A stretch of 31,921 bases of DNA, taken from Candidatus Omnitrophota bacterium (GTDB lineage Bacteria > Omnitrophota > Gorgyraeia > Gygaellales > Profunditerraquicolaceae). The notes under the pieces were generated by a model, which was not told the origin of the DNA, ran no database searches, and saw only the letters and a program-made list of their open reading frames with translations. The DNA lies in the NCBI GenBank assembly GCA_028713875.1, contig JAQTNM010000001.1, positions 1 through 31,921 on the forward strand, in the 5' to 3' direction. Of the stretch, positions 25,182-31,921 are shown piece by piece (position 1 is the first letter of the stretch; the number at the start of each line of letters is the position of its first letter). The translations under genes and the position numbers were made by a program.

Positions 25182-26202
25182 AATCTGACAAGATCTTCTT
25201 GCGTACTTCCTTCTCCATGTCATCCTGAAGCTTGGGTTTTTCTTTTAAGAGCTTTATGGCTGCATCGCGACCCTGGCCTATTTTTTCGCCTGCGAAAGCA
25301 AGCCAGGCGCCGGATTTCTCGACCACCCCGGCCACAATTGCGGCATCCAGGATGCTGCCGGTCTTAGCTATGCCCTCATTGTGTAGAATCTCAAACTCCG
25401 CCTCTCTAAAAGGCGGAGCGACTTTATTCTTAACCACCCTGGCTCTTACGCGGTTGCCCACCACCTGCTCCGCGTTTTTTAAGGTAGCGATCTTTCTTAA
25501 ATCCAGGCGCACCGAAGAATAAAATTTAAGCGCCCTTCCGCCCGGGGTGGTTTCAGGAGAGCCAAACATCACGCCGATCTTCTCTCTTATCTGGTTAATG
25601 AAAATAACGCAGGTCCGGGATTTGCTGATGGCTGCGGTAAGTTTACGCAGGGCCTGGGACATAAGCCGCGCCTGCAGGCCGACATGGGCATCGCCCATTT
25701 CGCCTTCAATCTCCGCGCGGGGAGTAAGCGCTGCCACCGAATCTATCACTACTAAATCCACGGCATTGGAACGCACCAGGGTCTCGGCGATCTCCAAAGC
25801 CTGCTCTCCCGTATCCGGCTGGGATATCAGAAGGTCATCTAAATTAACCCCAATGATCTTGGCGTATGTGGAATCAAAGGCATGCTCCGCGTCAATAAAA
25901 GCCGCTACCCCGCCTTTTTTCTGTATTTCCCTGATTACGGTTAATGTAACCGTAGTTTTACCGGATGCCTCCGGACCGAATATCTCAATGACCCTGCCGC
26001 GAGGCATACCGCCTACGCCCAAAGCTAAATCCAGGGTCAGGGCGCCGGTCGGGATGGCTTCCACATTCGCCTTGACGCTTGAGCCCAACTTCATTATTGA
26101 GCCTTTGCCAAACTGTTTTTCTATCTGCGAAAGCGCCAGTTCCAACGCTTTTTGGCGGTCCGCAATATCTTTCGTTTCTTCTTTTTTCTTTTCAACAACC
26201 AT
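25180..26202 (-). CDS. recA: Recombinase RecA
   Basis: ATP-dependent strand-exchange protein for homologous recombination and SOS signalling. Its 340 aa are full length, without an intein. Walker A GPEASGKT spans 76-83, Walker B is [11 protein letters not shown], and the L1/L2 region includes [20 protein letters not shown] and [18 protein letters not shown] good Shine-Dalgarno (GGAGG) precedes ATG 26202, and a consensus promoter lies 31-59 nt upstream of it. It heads a run of genes continuing through recX and alaS. Confidence 0.99.
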   Translation of the reverse strand: MVVEKKKEETKDIADRQKALELALSQIEKQFGKGSIMKLGSSVKANVEAIPTGALTLDLALGVGGMPRGRVIEIFGPEASGKTTVTLTVIREIQKKGGVAAFIDAEHAFDSTYAKIIGVNLDDLLISQPDTGEQALEIAETLVRSNAVDLVVIDSVAALTPRAEIEGEMGDAHVGLQARLMSQALRKLTAAISKSRTCVIFINQIREKIGVMFGSPETTPGGRALKFYSSVRLDLRKIATLKNAEQVVGNRVRARVVKNKVAPPFREAEFEILHNEGIAKTGSILDAAIVAGVVEKSGAWLAFAGEKIGQGRDAAIKLLKEKPKLQDDMEKEVRKKILSD

Positions 26203-26232
26203 TACGCCCTCCGATCTTTTTTTAAGGTTCTT

Positions 26233-26261
26233 ATTATAACTTACCTATATATAGCTGTCAA
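26233..26261 (-). promoter_or_regulatory. Consensus sigma-70 promoter of recA
   Basis: TTGACA (26261-26256) and TATAAT (26238-26233) are separated by exactly 17 nt on the minus strand, a perfect consensus. The spacer contains the palindrome CTATATATAG. I see no E. coli-type (CTGT-N8-ACAG) or Bacillus-type (CGAAC-N4-GTTCG) SOS box at or near it. Confidence 0.92.
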
Positions 26262-26326
26262 ACAAATTAACAATAAAATCATCCCTCCTCTCTGCCGTAA
26301 ATAGACGCAAGCAGGGGGATAATCTA

Positions 26327-26374
26327 ACTAAAAATGAAAAGGGGCACTCCCGGCTCAATCGGAAAGGTGCCCCT
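26327..26374 (-). terminator. Rho-independent terminator after the S74 protein gene
   Basis: AGGGGCAC (26374-26367) pairs with GTGCCCCT (26347-26340) around a GC-containing loop and is followed by TTTTCATTTTT on the minus strand. It lies 32 nt after the stop at 26406 and before the recA promoter, separating the two units. Confidence 0.9.
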
Positions 26375-26405
26375 CTTTAAGCTCCTTGGCGTTCCTGCCT
26401 GTTTA

Positions 26406-27851
26406 TTATTTTTCCGCAATCTTGAATTTTAAGCTGGCTATTTCCGCCTTTAAGCCTTCAATCTCTTTTTGCTGCTCTTTGACCCCTTCTACCAAAAGAG
26501 CAGTGATTTTAGAATAGTCCATGCCGTTGGCAAATCCAGATGCTTTGGGGTCATAGCTGACTACTTGGGGAAGCACTTTACCCACGTCTTCGGCAATAAA
26601 GCCGATGTCTTGAGAGCCGCCGTATTTGGGCTTCCATTTAAAATATACGCCCTGCAACTTCATGATCAGCTGCAATGCATTAGGTATAGGCTTTATGTTC
26701 TCTTTCCAGCGTATTGAAGAACCATTATGCCAAGAATGGTCGCTGACTGAATAATAGCCGCCTCCGCTTGCTTCCATAGTCAGCAGATAACCGGGGCTGG
26801 TGTTTGCGATACCGACATAGCCGCTGGCATTAATTCTGATCCTCTCGGCATTGACTGTTCCGATTGCCAGCTGTTCACTGCCGCCTAATGTGCCGATATA
26901 GGTGGTAGGATTCGTAGTTGTCCCGTTTCTTATGCCGAATGAACCGCGCGAACCTGTATTCGAATAAAATCTTGCCAGTATGGCATTATCAGTATCTGCG
27001 CCCTTTATATCTAAAGGATAAGCCGGGGTAGTCGTGCCGACGCCGACGTTGCCGCCGAAGGGGTTCAACGTTAAATTCCTAGCCGTAGAAGCGCTTGATG
27101 CAGACTGCAATGCCGGCGTATACCCGCCATAAACATCCGTGAGCAAAAGGTAACCGTCATAGGTGGCTGAGGCTACCCTAAAGCGGGCAATTGGCGTATT
27201 CCATGCATCTGATAAAGAAGTTGCCGTCCAATCACCACCGGCAACATGCAATTTCGCTGCCGGACTGCTCATCCCGATACCAACATTGCCAGACGGGAAA
27301 CTGACAGTATCAACGGTTGTACCGGTCCTGTCTACAACCATCCAATTTGCGATAGTTCCTTTACCCTGTGGGTATGTTTGAAATAGAAACTGGCCTGCCG
27401 AGCTCGCCTGTATGCCCCAGGATTTTTCCTGATCCGGAGCGCCAGGGCTATATAGTGCCAAATAATGATCCTGTAGCTCAAACAGAGACGTTCCCGTTGC
27501 CAAACTTGCCTGCCTGGAAGTCCCACCTACAATAACGTCCCCGCCTACCACGCTAAGTTTTGCCCCCGGGGTCACCGTCCCAATGCCGACATTACCCTCA
27601 ACCACCAAATCAGCATCGGTATCAATGGTATTGGTACAGGTGCCTCCCCAGCAGTAGGAGCTGCCGCTGACGTAGTTATCTCCTACGGCCATACGCTGGG
27701 CTCTCATCTCACGGTAGACTCCATATGGGGATGGGTAATAGGTGGTTACGGTGATGGATTCGTCAGCGGCAAAGAGAGCACCAGGGAAAAATAACGCTAT
27801 AGCCAAAGCGCTGACAGATAAAGAAAGTAAAGCCGATTTTAACTTAAGCAT
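26406..27851 (-). CDS. Secreted tail-fibre-like protein with S74-type chaperone domain
   Basis: A 481-aa exported protein of unknown function. The signal peptide ends near GALFAADES and is followed by ITVTTYYPSPYGVYREMRA. Then come at least four repeats of the kind found in phage tail fibres: GNVGIGTVTPGAKLSV, GNVGIGMSSPAAKLHV, GNVGVGTTTPAYPLDI and GYVGIANTSPGYLLTM. The C-terminal about 104 residues are a Peptidase_S74 intramolecular chaperone (WKENIKPIPNALQLI, IGFIAEDVGKVLP, MDYSKITALLVEGVKE) and a final coiled coil. Ser378 and Lys383 have the S-x4-K spacing of the self-cleavage dyad; the residue after the Ser is Ser rather than the common Asp. Release of the chaperone from a trimeric surface fibre is inferred. 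It follows the membrane-methyltransferase-like gene by 13 nt with a strong AAAGGAGG. Confidence 0.82.
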   Translation of the reverse strand: MLKLKSALLSLSVSALAIALFFPGALFAADESITVTTYYPSPYGVYREMRAQRMAVGDNYVSGSSYCWGGTCTNTIDTDADLVVEGNVGIGTVTPGAKLSVVGGDVIVGGTSRQASLATGTSLFELQDHYLALYSPGAPDQEKSWGIQASSAGQFLFQTYPQGKGTIANWMVVDRTGTTVDTVSFPSGNVGIGMSSPAAKLHVAGGDWTATSLSDAWNTPIARFRVASATYDGYLLLTDVYGGYTPALQSASSASTARNLTLNPFGGNVGVGTTTPAYPLDIKGADTDNAILARFYSNTGSRGSFGIRNGTTTNPTTYIGTLGGSEQLAIGTVNAERIRINASGYVGIANTSPGYLLTMEASGGGYYSVSDHSWHNGSSIRWKENIKPIPNALQLIMKLQGVYFKWKPKYGGSQDIGFIAEDVGKVLPQVVSYDPKASGFANGMDYSKITALLVEGVKEQQKEIEGLKAEIASLKFKIAEK

Positions 27852-27864
27852 CGCAACCCTCCTT

Positions 27865-29367
27865 TTATTTTATCGCTGTCCCCAGTTGGTTCACTGGAGC
27901 GAAATTATCGGTGAAGATAGCAGCATTCAAGACATTGATAGGCATTAATGTACAACGGCTATCTTTCAAAATCTTACCCACATCAAGCGGCTTATCAGAC
28001 GCTATCAGCACAAAGAGAAATGAACAATCAAATGCGTAAACATTCTTAAAAACGGATTGAAGCGTAACATACTCGGATTTAAGAAAATTATCATTGTTCA
28101 CTACCATCATGACAAAGGTTCCGGGTTCTCTAAGGCGGGCCTTTATCTCCCGGAAAAACTCCTGAGTGGTAAGATGCGGCGGGATGCTGTAGGTACCCCT
28201 GTCATATTTGAATGCGTCCATCTCAATCAAGTCGTATTTTTTACCCGTCTTTTTTAAGAACATGCGCGCGTCCTCATTGAACAAATGCAGGTTTTTACCT
28301 GGCAAAAGCCCGAAATATTCCTGCGCTGCCTGTAAAACTTTATCATTTATATCTACGGCATCTACCTTCATATTGTCTTTTCCCGCAAGCCTTCCCGCGA
28401 CCAACCCTGGACCTACCCCGAGGTTGAGCACTTCTTTTTGTCGGCCATCCAACAACGCCAGCGCTTCAAAGCAATCGACATACCCCCAGGCAGGGACAGT
28501 CTTGAACTTATCCGCGATAAATATCTCGCCCATTACCCCGCCATTAATATACATTGAGCGTATGCCGCTATGGTCTCTTACTTCCACTGTGCCGTAAAGT
28601 GATTCTGCGGTAAAAGATATTTTTTGCTGAGGTACCCCGTTAATTTTTCCAAGGCGATGTTCACCGGTATTGACATTCGGCTTTAGCGATGTATCAATGC
28701 CTCCGGACGGCGCCTTGAATCCACCGGAAAATAACCGGAATAATAAAATAATGGCGAACGCACAGAAAATATAAATTCTGTGTTTTCTGGCCAGCAGTAA
28801 AGATACCATGAATAAACATGCGCTCAGCCCAAAAAAGATCGTACTAAGAGGCACCCAAAGAACAAGCCAGAACGTTGTAAAAAGGGTCCCCAAGACGCTC
28901 CCGAGAGTAGAGGTGGCATAAAGGTTACCCGATGTTTCTCCTATTTTTTCCAGTTTTTTCGCCATTAGTTTTATTGCAAAGGGAGAAACCGCGCCAAGCA
29001 AAATACTGGGAAGAAAAAAAAGCATCGTAACCGCGACCAAGGGAGCAATTACGGTAGGAACACCAGAGAAGAACGCTATGCCGTGCCTATAGAATAAGGG
29101 GACAAGCGCCACCAACAACCCCGCCAATGCAATAATTGCTGCTAAAAAATCCTCGCTCGGTTTTTTATCGGCGAGGTGTCCGCCGAAATAATACCCCAGG
29201 CTCAACCCCCCCAGCATAACGCTGATAATAGACCCCCAGACATAAACGGTGCCGCCGTAGTCTGCCGCCAAAAGCCTGCTGCCGGAAATTTCCAAAGCCA
29301 TCAAAACGGCGCCGCATACAAAAACAGCACTCTCCATTATTATATTTTTTAAAATTATTTTTTTCAC
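27865..29367 (-). CDS. Multi-pass membrane protein fused to a spermidine-synthase-like domain
   Basis: A 500-aa two-part protein. Residues 1 to about 215 hold around seven or eight hydrophobic helices (FVCGAVLMALEISGSRLLA, GSIISVMLGGLSLGYYFGG, ending before FSGGFKAPSGG). Residues about 255-475 form a SAM-binding Rossmann domain of spermidine synthase type: VLNLGVGPGLVAG, VDAVDINDKVLQAAQEYF, FNEDARMFL, KYDLIEMDAF. The polyamine-site Asp pattern usual after this last strand is replaced by DAFKYDRG, so true aminopropyl transfer is doubtful. I took GTG 29367 with a weak AGGA upstream; ATG 29337 is the alternative. It is co-transcribed with the S74 protein, so a role in envelope or surface chemistry is possible but unproven. 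Confidence 0.82.
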   Translation of the reverse strand: MKKIILKNIIMESAVFVCGAVLMALEISGSRLLAADYGGTVYVWGSIISVMLGGLSLGYYFGGHLADKKPSEDFLAAIIALAGLLVALVPLFYRHGIAFFSGVPTVIAPLVAVTMLFFLPSILLGAVSPFAIKLMAKKLEKIGETSGNLYATSTLGSVLGTLFTTFWLVLWVPLSTIFFGLSACLFMVSLLLARKHRIYIFCAFAIILLFRLFSGGFKAPSGGIDTSLKPNVNTGEHRLGKINGVPQQKISFTAESLYGTVEVRDHSGIRSMYINGGVMGEIFIADKFKTVPAWGYVDCFEALALLDGRQKEVLNLGVGPGLVAGRLAGKDNMKVDAVDINDKVLQAAQEYFGLLPGKNLHLFNEDARMFLKKTGKKYDLIEMDAFKYDRGTYSIPPHLTTQEFFREIKARLREPGTFVMMVVNNDNFLKSEYVTLQSVFKNVYAFDCSFLFVLIASDKPLDVGKILKDSRCTLMPINVLNAAIFTDNFAPVNQLGTAIK

Positions 29368-29456
29368 TATTTGTCCTGGGCAGGCTTAGTCGCCTATGGC
29401 AAGAAAAAGTCCAGAAAAATAAAGCTATCGCATCTTTTCATCATGTTAATAGTAAT

Positions 29457-29484
29457 AAAATACCTTGATATGTTGGTTTGTCAA
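29457..29484 (-). promoter_or_regulatory. Putative promoter of the membrane-methyltransferase/S74 operon
   Basis: TTGACA (29484-29479) and TATTTT (29462-29457) are spaced by 16 nt on the minus strand, just before the mtaB stop codon. The -35 box matches perfectly and the -10 box at 4 of 6 positions. The leader to GTG 29367 would be about 85 nt. Confidence 0.55.
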
Positions 29485-29491
29485 TAACAAT

Positions 29492-30775
29492 TTAATCGGC
29501 ATGCCGGGCTGATACGTAATCCTGGATTATTGTTTTTAATTTAACCGCAACTATCTTATTTTTAAGCTTGAGCCCTGACTTAAATAATACCCGGATGTAA
29601 TTACCGGTGTAGCCCTGCCAGAAACCTTCCCGCGTCTTGCCTTCAACCAACACCGGCATGTTTCTGCCTACAAAACGTCTTTTGTAATTGAAACTGCTGT
29701 CTTGGCTTACTTTCTGCAGGCGCTCAAACCTGTCTTTAACCAGCCGCGGATCAAGCTCTCCCCTGAATCTCCTGAAAGCAGCGGTTCCTTCTCTTGACGA
29801 ATACGGGAAAACATGCACTTTGAGGGGCGAGATCTTTTTAATTAACTGCGCCGTATTTTTAAAATGGGCCTCCTTTTCCTCCGGAAAACCCACTATGACA
29901 TCGGTGCTGATGGCAATTTCCGGGATGCGTCTTTTTATGCGACGGATAATTTCCAGGTAATCTTTTGCTGTATACGGCCGGTTCATTTTTTTAAGGACGG
30001 TGTCATCGCCGCTTTGCAAGGGGATATGCAAATGCCGGCATAATTTTTGCGAAGAAGATAATTTTGCAATCAACTTATCGGTAACATCATTGAGTTCTAT
30101 GGAGCTTAACCTTATACGCAATAGCCCTTCTATGTTTTCTAACTGCTCAATAACATCAACTATGTCCGCCTTAGGGTTAAGGTCCCTGCCGTATGCGCCC
30201 AGGCAGATACCGCATAAAACTATTTCCTGGAACCCGTTTTTTACCAACCCCCTTGCCTCCGCAACAATATACTCAAGCAGCCTGCTGCGCGAGTGGCCCC
30301 TGACTAAAGGCACTTTACAATATGAACAGAAATTATTGCAGCCGTCCTGTATTTTTAAAAAAGCGCGGGTGCGGCCGGAAAAACCGGATATGCCTTTACT
30401 CGCCGCGCTGGCCCCTTCCTTATGCCTTTTGAGGCGGAATCGGCCCTTAAGCTGCTTGAATAAATCACCCCTATCCTTATTTTTCACAATTAAGCTTACC
30501 CCGCCTATTTCTTTAATCCTGCCTGCGTCTAATTCAGTCAAACATCCGGTAACTATAATCTTTGCCTTGGGATTATTTTTTATTGCCTTGCGGATAATAT
30601 TAAGGGAATCAGAATCTGCGCGGTGGGTCACGGTGCAGGTATTGATGACACAGATATCCGCAGCCAAGCCGTTATCCAGCTCCCTAAACCCGTAATTAAT
30701 GAACTGCTCGCGGATAACCTGAGTATCATATTGATTAACCTTACAGCCTAATGTATAAAATTTTACTGTTTTCAT
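29492..30775 (-). CDS. mtaB: tRNA-t6A37 methylthiotransferase MtaB-like radical SAM protein
   Basis: Adds a methylthio group to t6A37 of tRNAs decoding ANN codons. Its 427 aa match the family. The N-terminal UPF0004 domain has three Cys for one iron-sulfur cluster (TLGCKVNQ Cys11, NTCTVT Cys47, VTGCLTE Cys78). The radical SAM motif is DGCNNFCSYC (Cys146, Cys150, Cys153), and a C-terminal TRAM-like RNA-binding domain starts near 370. The LGCKVNQYD start favours MtaB over MiaB or RimO. I chose ATG 30775 over a TTG two codons upstream. It starts 19 nt after palindromic repeat copy B. Confidence 0.93.
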   Translation of the reverse strand: MKTVKFYTLGCKVNQYDTQVIREQFINYGFRELDNGLAADICVINTCTVTHRADSDSLNIIRKAIKNNPKAKIIVTGCLTELDAGRIKEIGGVSLIVKNKDRGDLFKQLKGRFRLKRHKEGASAASKGISGFSGRTRAFLKIQDGCNNFCSYCKVPLVRGHSRSRLLEYIVAEARGLVKNGFQEIVLCGICLGAYGRDLNPKADIVDVIEQLENIEGLLRIRLSSIELNDVTDKLIAKLSSSQKLCRHLHIPLQSGDDTVLKKMNRPYTAKDYLEIIRRIKRRIPEIAISTDVIVGFPEEKEAHFKNTAQLIKKISPLKVHVFPYSSREGTAAFRRFRGELDPRLVKDRFERLQKVSQDSSFNYKRRFVGRNMPVLVEGKTREGFWQGYTGNYIRVLFKSGLKLKNKIVAVKLKTIIQDYVSARHAD

Positions 30776-30794
30776 AATCAATTTGCTTAAGTTG

Positions 30795-30959
30795 AATTTT
30801 AGGCTTTTGCTGGAGGCTGCATAAGAAAATTTTTGGCAAATGTCTGCGAGGAATTACGAGGAGCAGAGAACGCTAATCCGATACAGGCTACTCGGAGCGA
30901 CGAAGTAAGCCGAAGCAGACGGCAAAAATTTTCAGCAGCCGCAAGCAAAGCCTAAAATT
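30795..30959. repeat. Extragenic imperfect palindromic repeat, copy B (165 bp)
   Basis: The ends AATTTTAGGC / GCCTAAAATT form perfect terminal inverted repeats. Inside, the arms pair as GGCTGC (30815-30820)/GCAGCC (30935-30940), GAAAATTTTTG (30825-30835)/CAAAAATTTTC (30923-30933) and GTCTGC (30842-30847)/GCAGAC (30915-30920). The core at 30854-30917 is nearly identical to copy A. The loop enclosed by the innermost stem is 67 nt in both copies. It lies 7 nt beyond the rsmE stop, within the rsmE-mtaB spacer. Confidence 0.92.
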
Positions 30960-30966
30960 ACTCAAT

Positions 30967-31701
30967 CTAACCCTGATACAGGAATTTTATGTAACTGGCA
31001 ACTGCTACCGCCGCCGTCTCTACCCGTAACACTTCTTTACCCAGCGAAACCGCCACGCATCCTGATTTTTTGGCCAACTCCACCTCTGCCGGAGAAAAAT
31101 CTCCTTCCGGCCCGATAAAAACCAGGATATTCTTTGCGCCTGAACCCCGCAGGACATCCTTCAGGCTTCTGCGCTCTCCTTCTAAAGTAGGAATCAATTT
31201 CAAGTCGTAACCTTTGGCCCCGGACAATGCCTCTTTTACGCTCTGCACCGGCTCAATAACCGGCAGCGAACTTCTCTGGCTCTGCTGGCTTGCGCTTTGC
31301 GCCACATTGCGCCAATGGCCAAGGCGCAGTTCTTTTTTTTTCTTATCCAGCCTGACTATCGTGCGTTCTGTTTCTAAAGGGATGACCCTGTCCACACCCA
31401 GCTGCGTAAGCTTATCAACAATATCGTCCATACTGGATTTTTTGGGTATGGCGCAGGCCAGGCTTAAAACCATATTCCGGGGTATGGCGCAGGCAGGATA
31501 AATCTTTTTTATATTCAAGGCAAGCGCGGGTTTAAGCTTTTCTACTGAGCAGAGATATTCGTTTGTTTTTTCATCAAAGACAATAACCTCTTGCCCGGCT
31601 TTAATCCGCAGCACGTCCTTGATATAATGCTGTTGTTTATTGTCCGCAATGGTTATTTTCTTGCCTGATATATTCTCTGAAGGCGCAAAGAATCTACGCA
31701 T
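30967..31701 (-). CDS. rsmE: 16S rRNA (uracil-1498-N3) methyltransferase RsmE
   Basis: SPOUT-class enzyme methylating U1498 of 16S rRNA in mature 30S subunits. It has 244 aa from ATG 31701 (MRRFFAPSENISG). The N-terminal PUA-like part includes KQQHYIKDVLRIKAGQEVIV. The knotted SAM site reads LVFIGPEGDFSPAEVELAKK and VSLGKEVLRVETAAVAVASY; the usual GPEGG has Asp in place of the last Gly. A TTG at 31719 lies in frame, but ATG 31701 begins 4 nt after the upstream gene's stop and gives the normal N-terminus. Confidence 0.95.
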   Translation of the reverse strand: MRRFFAPSENISGKKITIADNKQQHYIKDVLRIKAGQEVIVFDEKTNEYLCSVEKLKPALALNIKKIYPACAIPRNMVLSLACAIPKKSSMDDIVDKLTQLGVDRVIPLETERTIVRLDKKKKELRLGHWRNVAQSASQQSQRSSLPVIEPVQSVKEALSGAKGYDLKLIPTLEGERRSLKDVLRGSGAKNILVFIGPEGDFSPAEVELAKKSGCVAVSLGKEVLRVETAAVAVASYIKFLYQG

Positions 31702-31705
31702 AGCC

Positions 31706-31921
31706 TTAATGTCTTGCAAATAATATTAAATTAATGCCCAGAAACACCATGATCAGCCCGCAAATAAAAGCAACTACCTTATAATAAGCCTCTTTCTGCT
31801 TCAGTAAAAAACGCGGGATTAGCCCGGAAAGTACCGCTAACACCAGCAAAGGCGATATGACCGTGCCCAGACCAAAAGCCAGGCAATAAACCAGGGCCTG
31901 CGCCCAGGTTTTGGAAACCAG
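31706..31921 (-). CDS. Polytopic membrane protein, CcdA/DsbD-transmembrane or TauE/SafE-like (partial, 5' end outside window)
   Basis: Only the last 71 residues are visible, ending at TAA 31708-31706. They hold two or three hydrophobic helices: ALVYCLAFGLGTVISPLLVL, then VLSGLIPRF, and VVAFICGLIMVFLGINLILF. The pattern of a G-L-G-T helix followed by a last helix with G-x-x-x-x-x-x-G-I-N-L is common to cytochrome c biogenesis (CcdA/DsbD) membrane domains and UreH/SafE-like exporters. With no N-terminus the choice cannot be made. It ends 4 nt before rsmE. Confidence 0.6.
   Translation of the reverse strand: MVSKTWAQALVYCLAFGLGTVISPLLVLAVLSGLIPRFLLKQKEAYYKVVAFICGLIMVFLGINLILFARH

Noticed and set aside
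23637..25223. Longer HtrA start at 25223
   Set aside because: It would add 19 basic residues overlapping recA before the signal segment; GTG 25166 has a Shine-Dalgarno and begins the signal sequence.
26406..27851. S74-domain protein as evidence of a prophage
   Set aside because: It has a secretory signal peptide, lies among chromosomal genes and has no neighbouring phage structural or lysis genes.
31444..31495. Repeated GGTATGGCGCAGGC (twice within rsmE)
   Set aside because: Both copies encode the short peptide ACAIP in normal protein context, so it is probably chance codon reuse and not a mobile repeat.

Overview
The window is a bacterial chromosome segment in which every gene I can support lies on the minus strand. 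It has the style of an uncultivated environmental genome. The best guess, an inference from gene style only, is Candidatus Omnitrophota or a neighbouring lineage: a secreted protein with a phage-tail-type S74 chaperone domain, a fused membrane/spermidine-synthase-like protein, a single pilin gene, and mixed housekeeping operons. No rRNA gene, CRISPR array, prophage or insertion sequence is visible.

Read in the direction of transcription (high to low coordinates), the layout is as follows. (1) 31.9-29.5 kb: the 3' end of a multi-pass membrane protein gene, rsmE, a 165-bp palindromic repeat (copy B), and mtaB. (2) 29.5-26.3 kb: a promoter, a membrane protein fused to a spermidine-synthase-like domain, an S74-type secreted protein, and a rho-independent terminator. 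(3) 26.3-6.8 kb: a consensus recA promoter followed by about 19.5 kb of tightly packed genes: recA-degP-recX-alaS-hisD-hisB-hisH-hisA-lipoprotein-hisF-hisI-trpE-rpsP-yajC-secDF-mfd (short form)-surA-pdxA-rsmA. Many junctions overlap and no terminator is obvious inside. (4) 6.8-5.5 kb: repeat copy A (167 bp), a type IV pilin-like gene with its own promoter, a gene-poor stretch with a 45-bp hairpin that looks like a shortened copy of the repeat, and a strong promoter. (5) 5.5-0 kb: the translation/transcription operon tRNA-Thr(GGT)-rpmG-tRNA-Trp(CCA)-secE-nusG-rplK-rplA-rplJ-rplL-rpoB, with rpoB running off the window.

The functions group into gene expression (RNA polymerase, ribosomal proteins, NusG, tRNAs, AlaRS, rRNA/tRNA modification by RsmA, RsmE and MtaB), envelope and protein export (SecE, SecDF, YajC, SurA-like, DegP-like, lipoprotein, pilin, S74 protein), histidine and tryptophan synthesis, pyridoxal phosphate synthesis (PdxA), and DNA repair (RecA, RecX, Mfd). 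Two gene orders match well-known E. coli neighbourhoods: recA-recX-alaS (here with degP inserted) and surA-pdxA-rsmA.

The most notable non-gene signal is the dispersed extragenic imperfect palindrome at 6565-6731 and 30795-30959. The two copies share a nearly identical 64-nt core inside diverged arms that still pair, and one arm base pair has changed on both sides. In form, but not in sequence, it resembles ERIC/IRU elements. The most notable proteins are a 628-aa Mfd that lacks several canonical domains and a HisB with substitutions at positions that are usually histidines of its metal-binding motifs.
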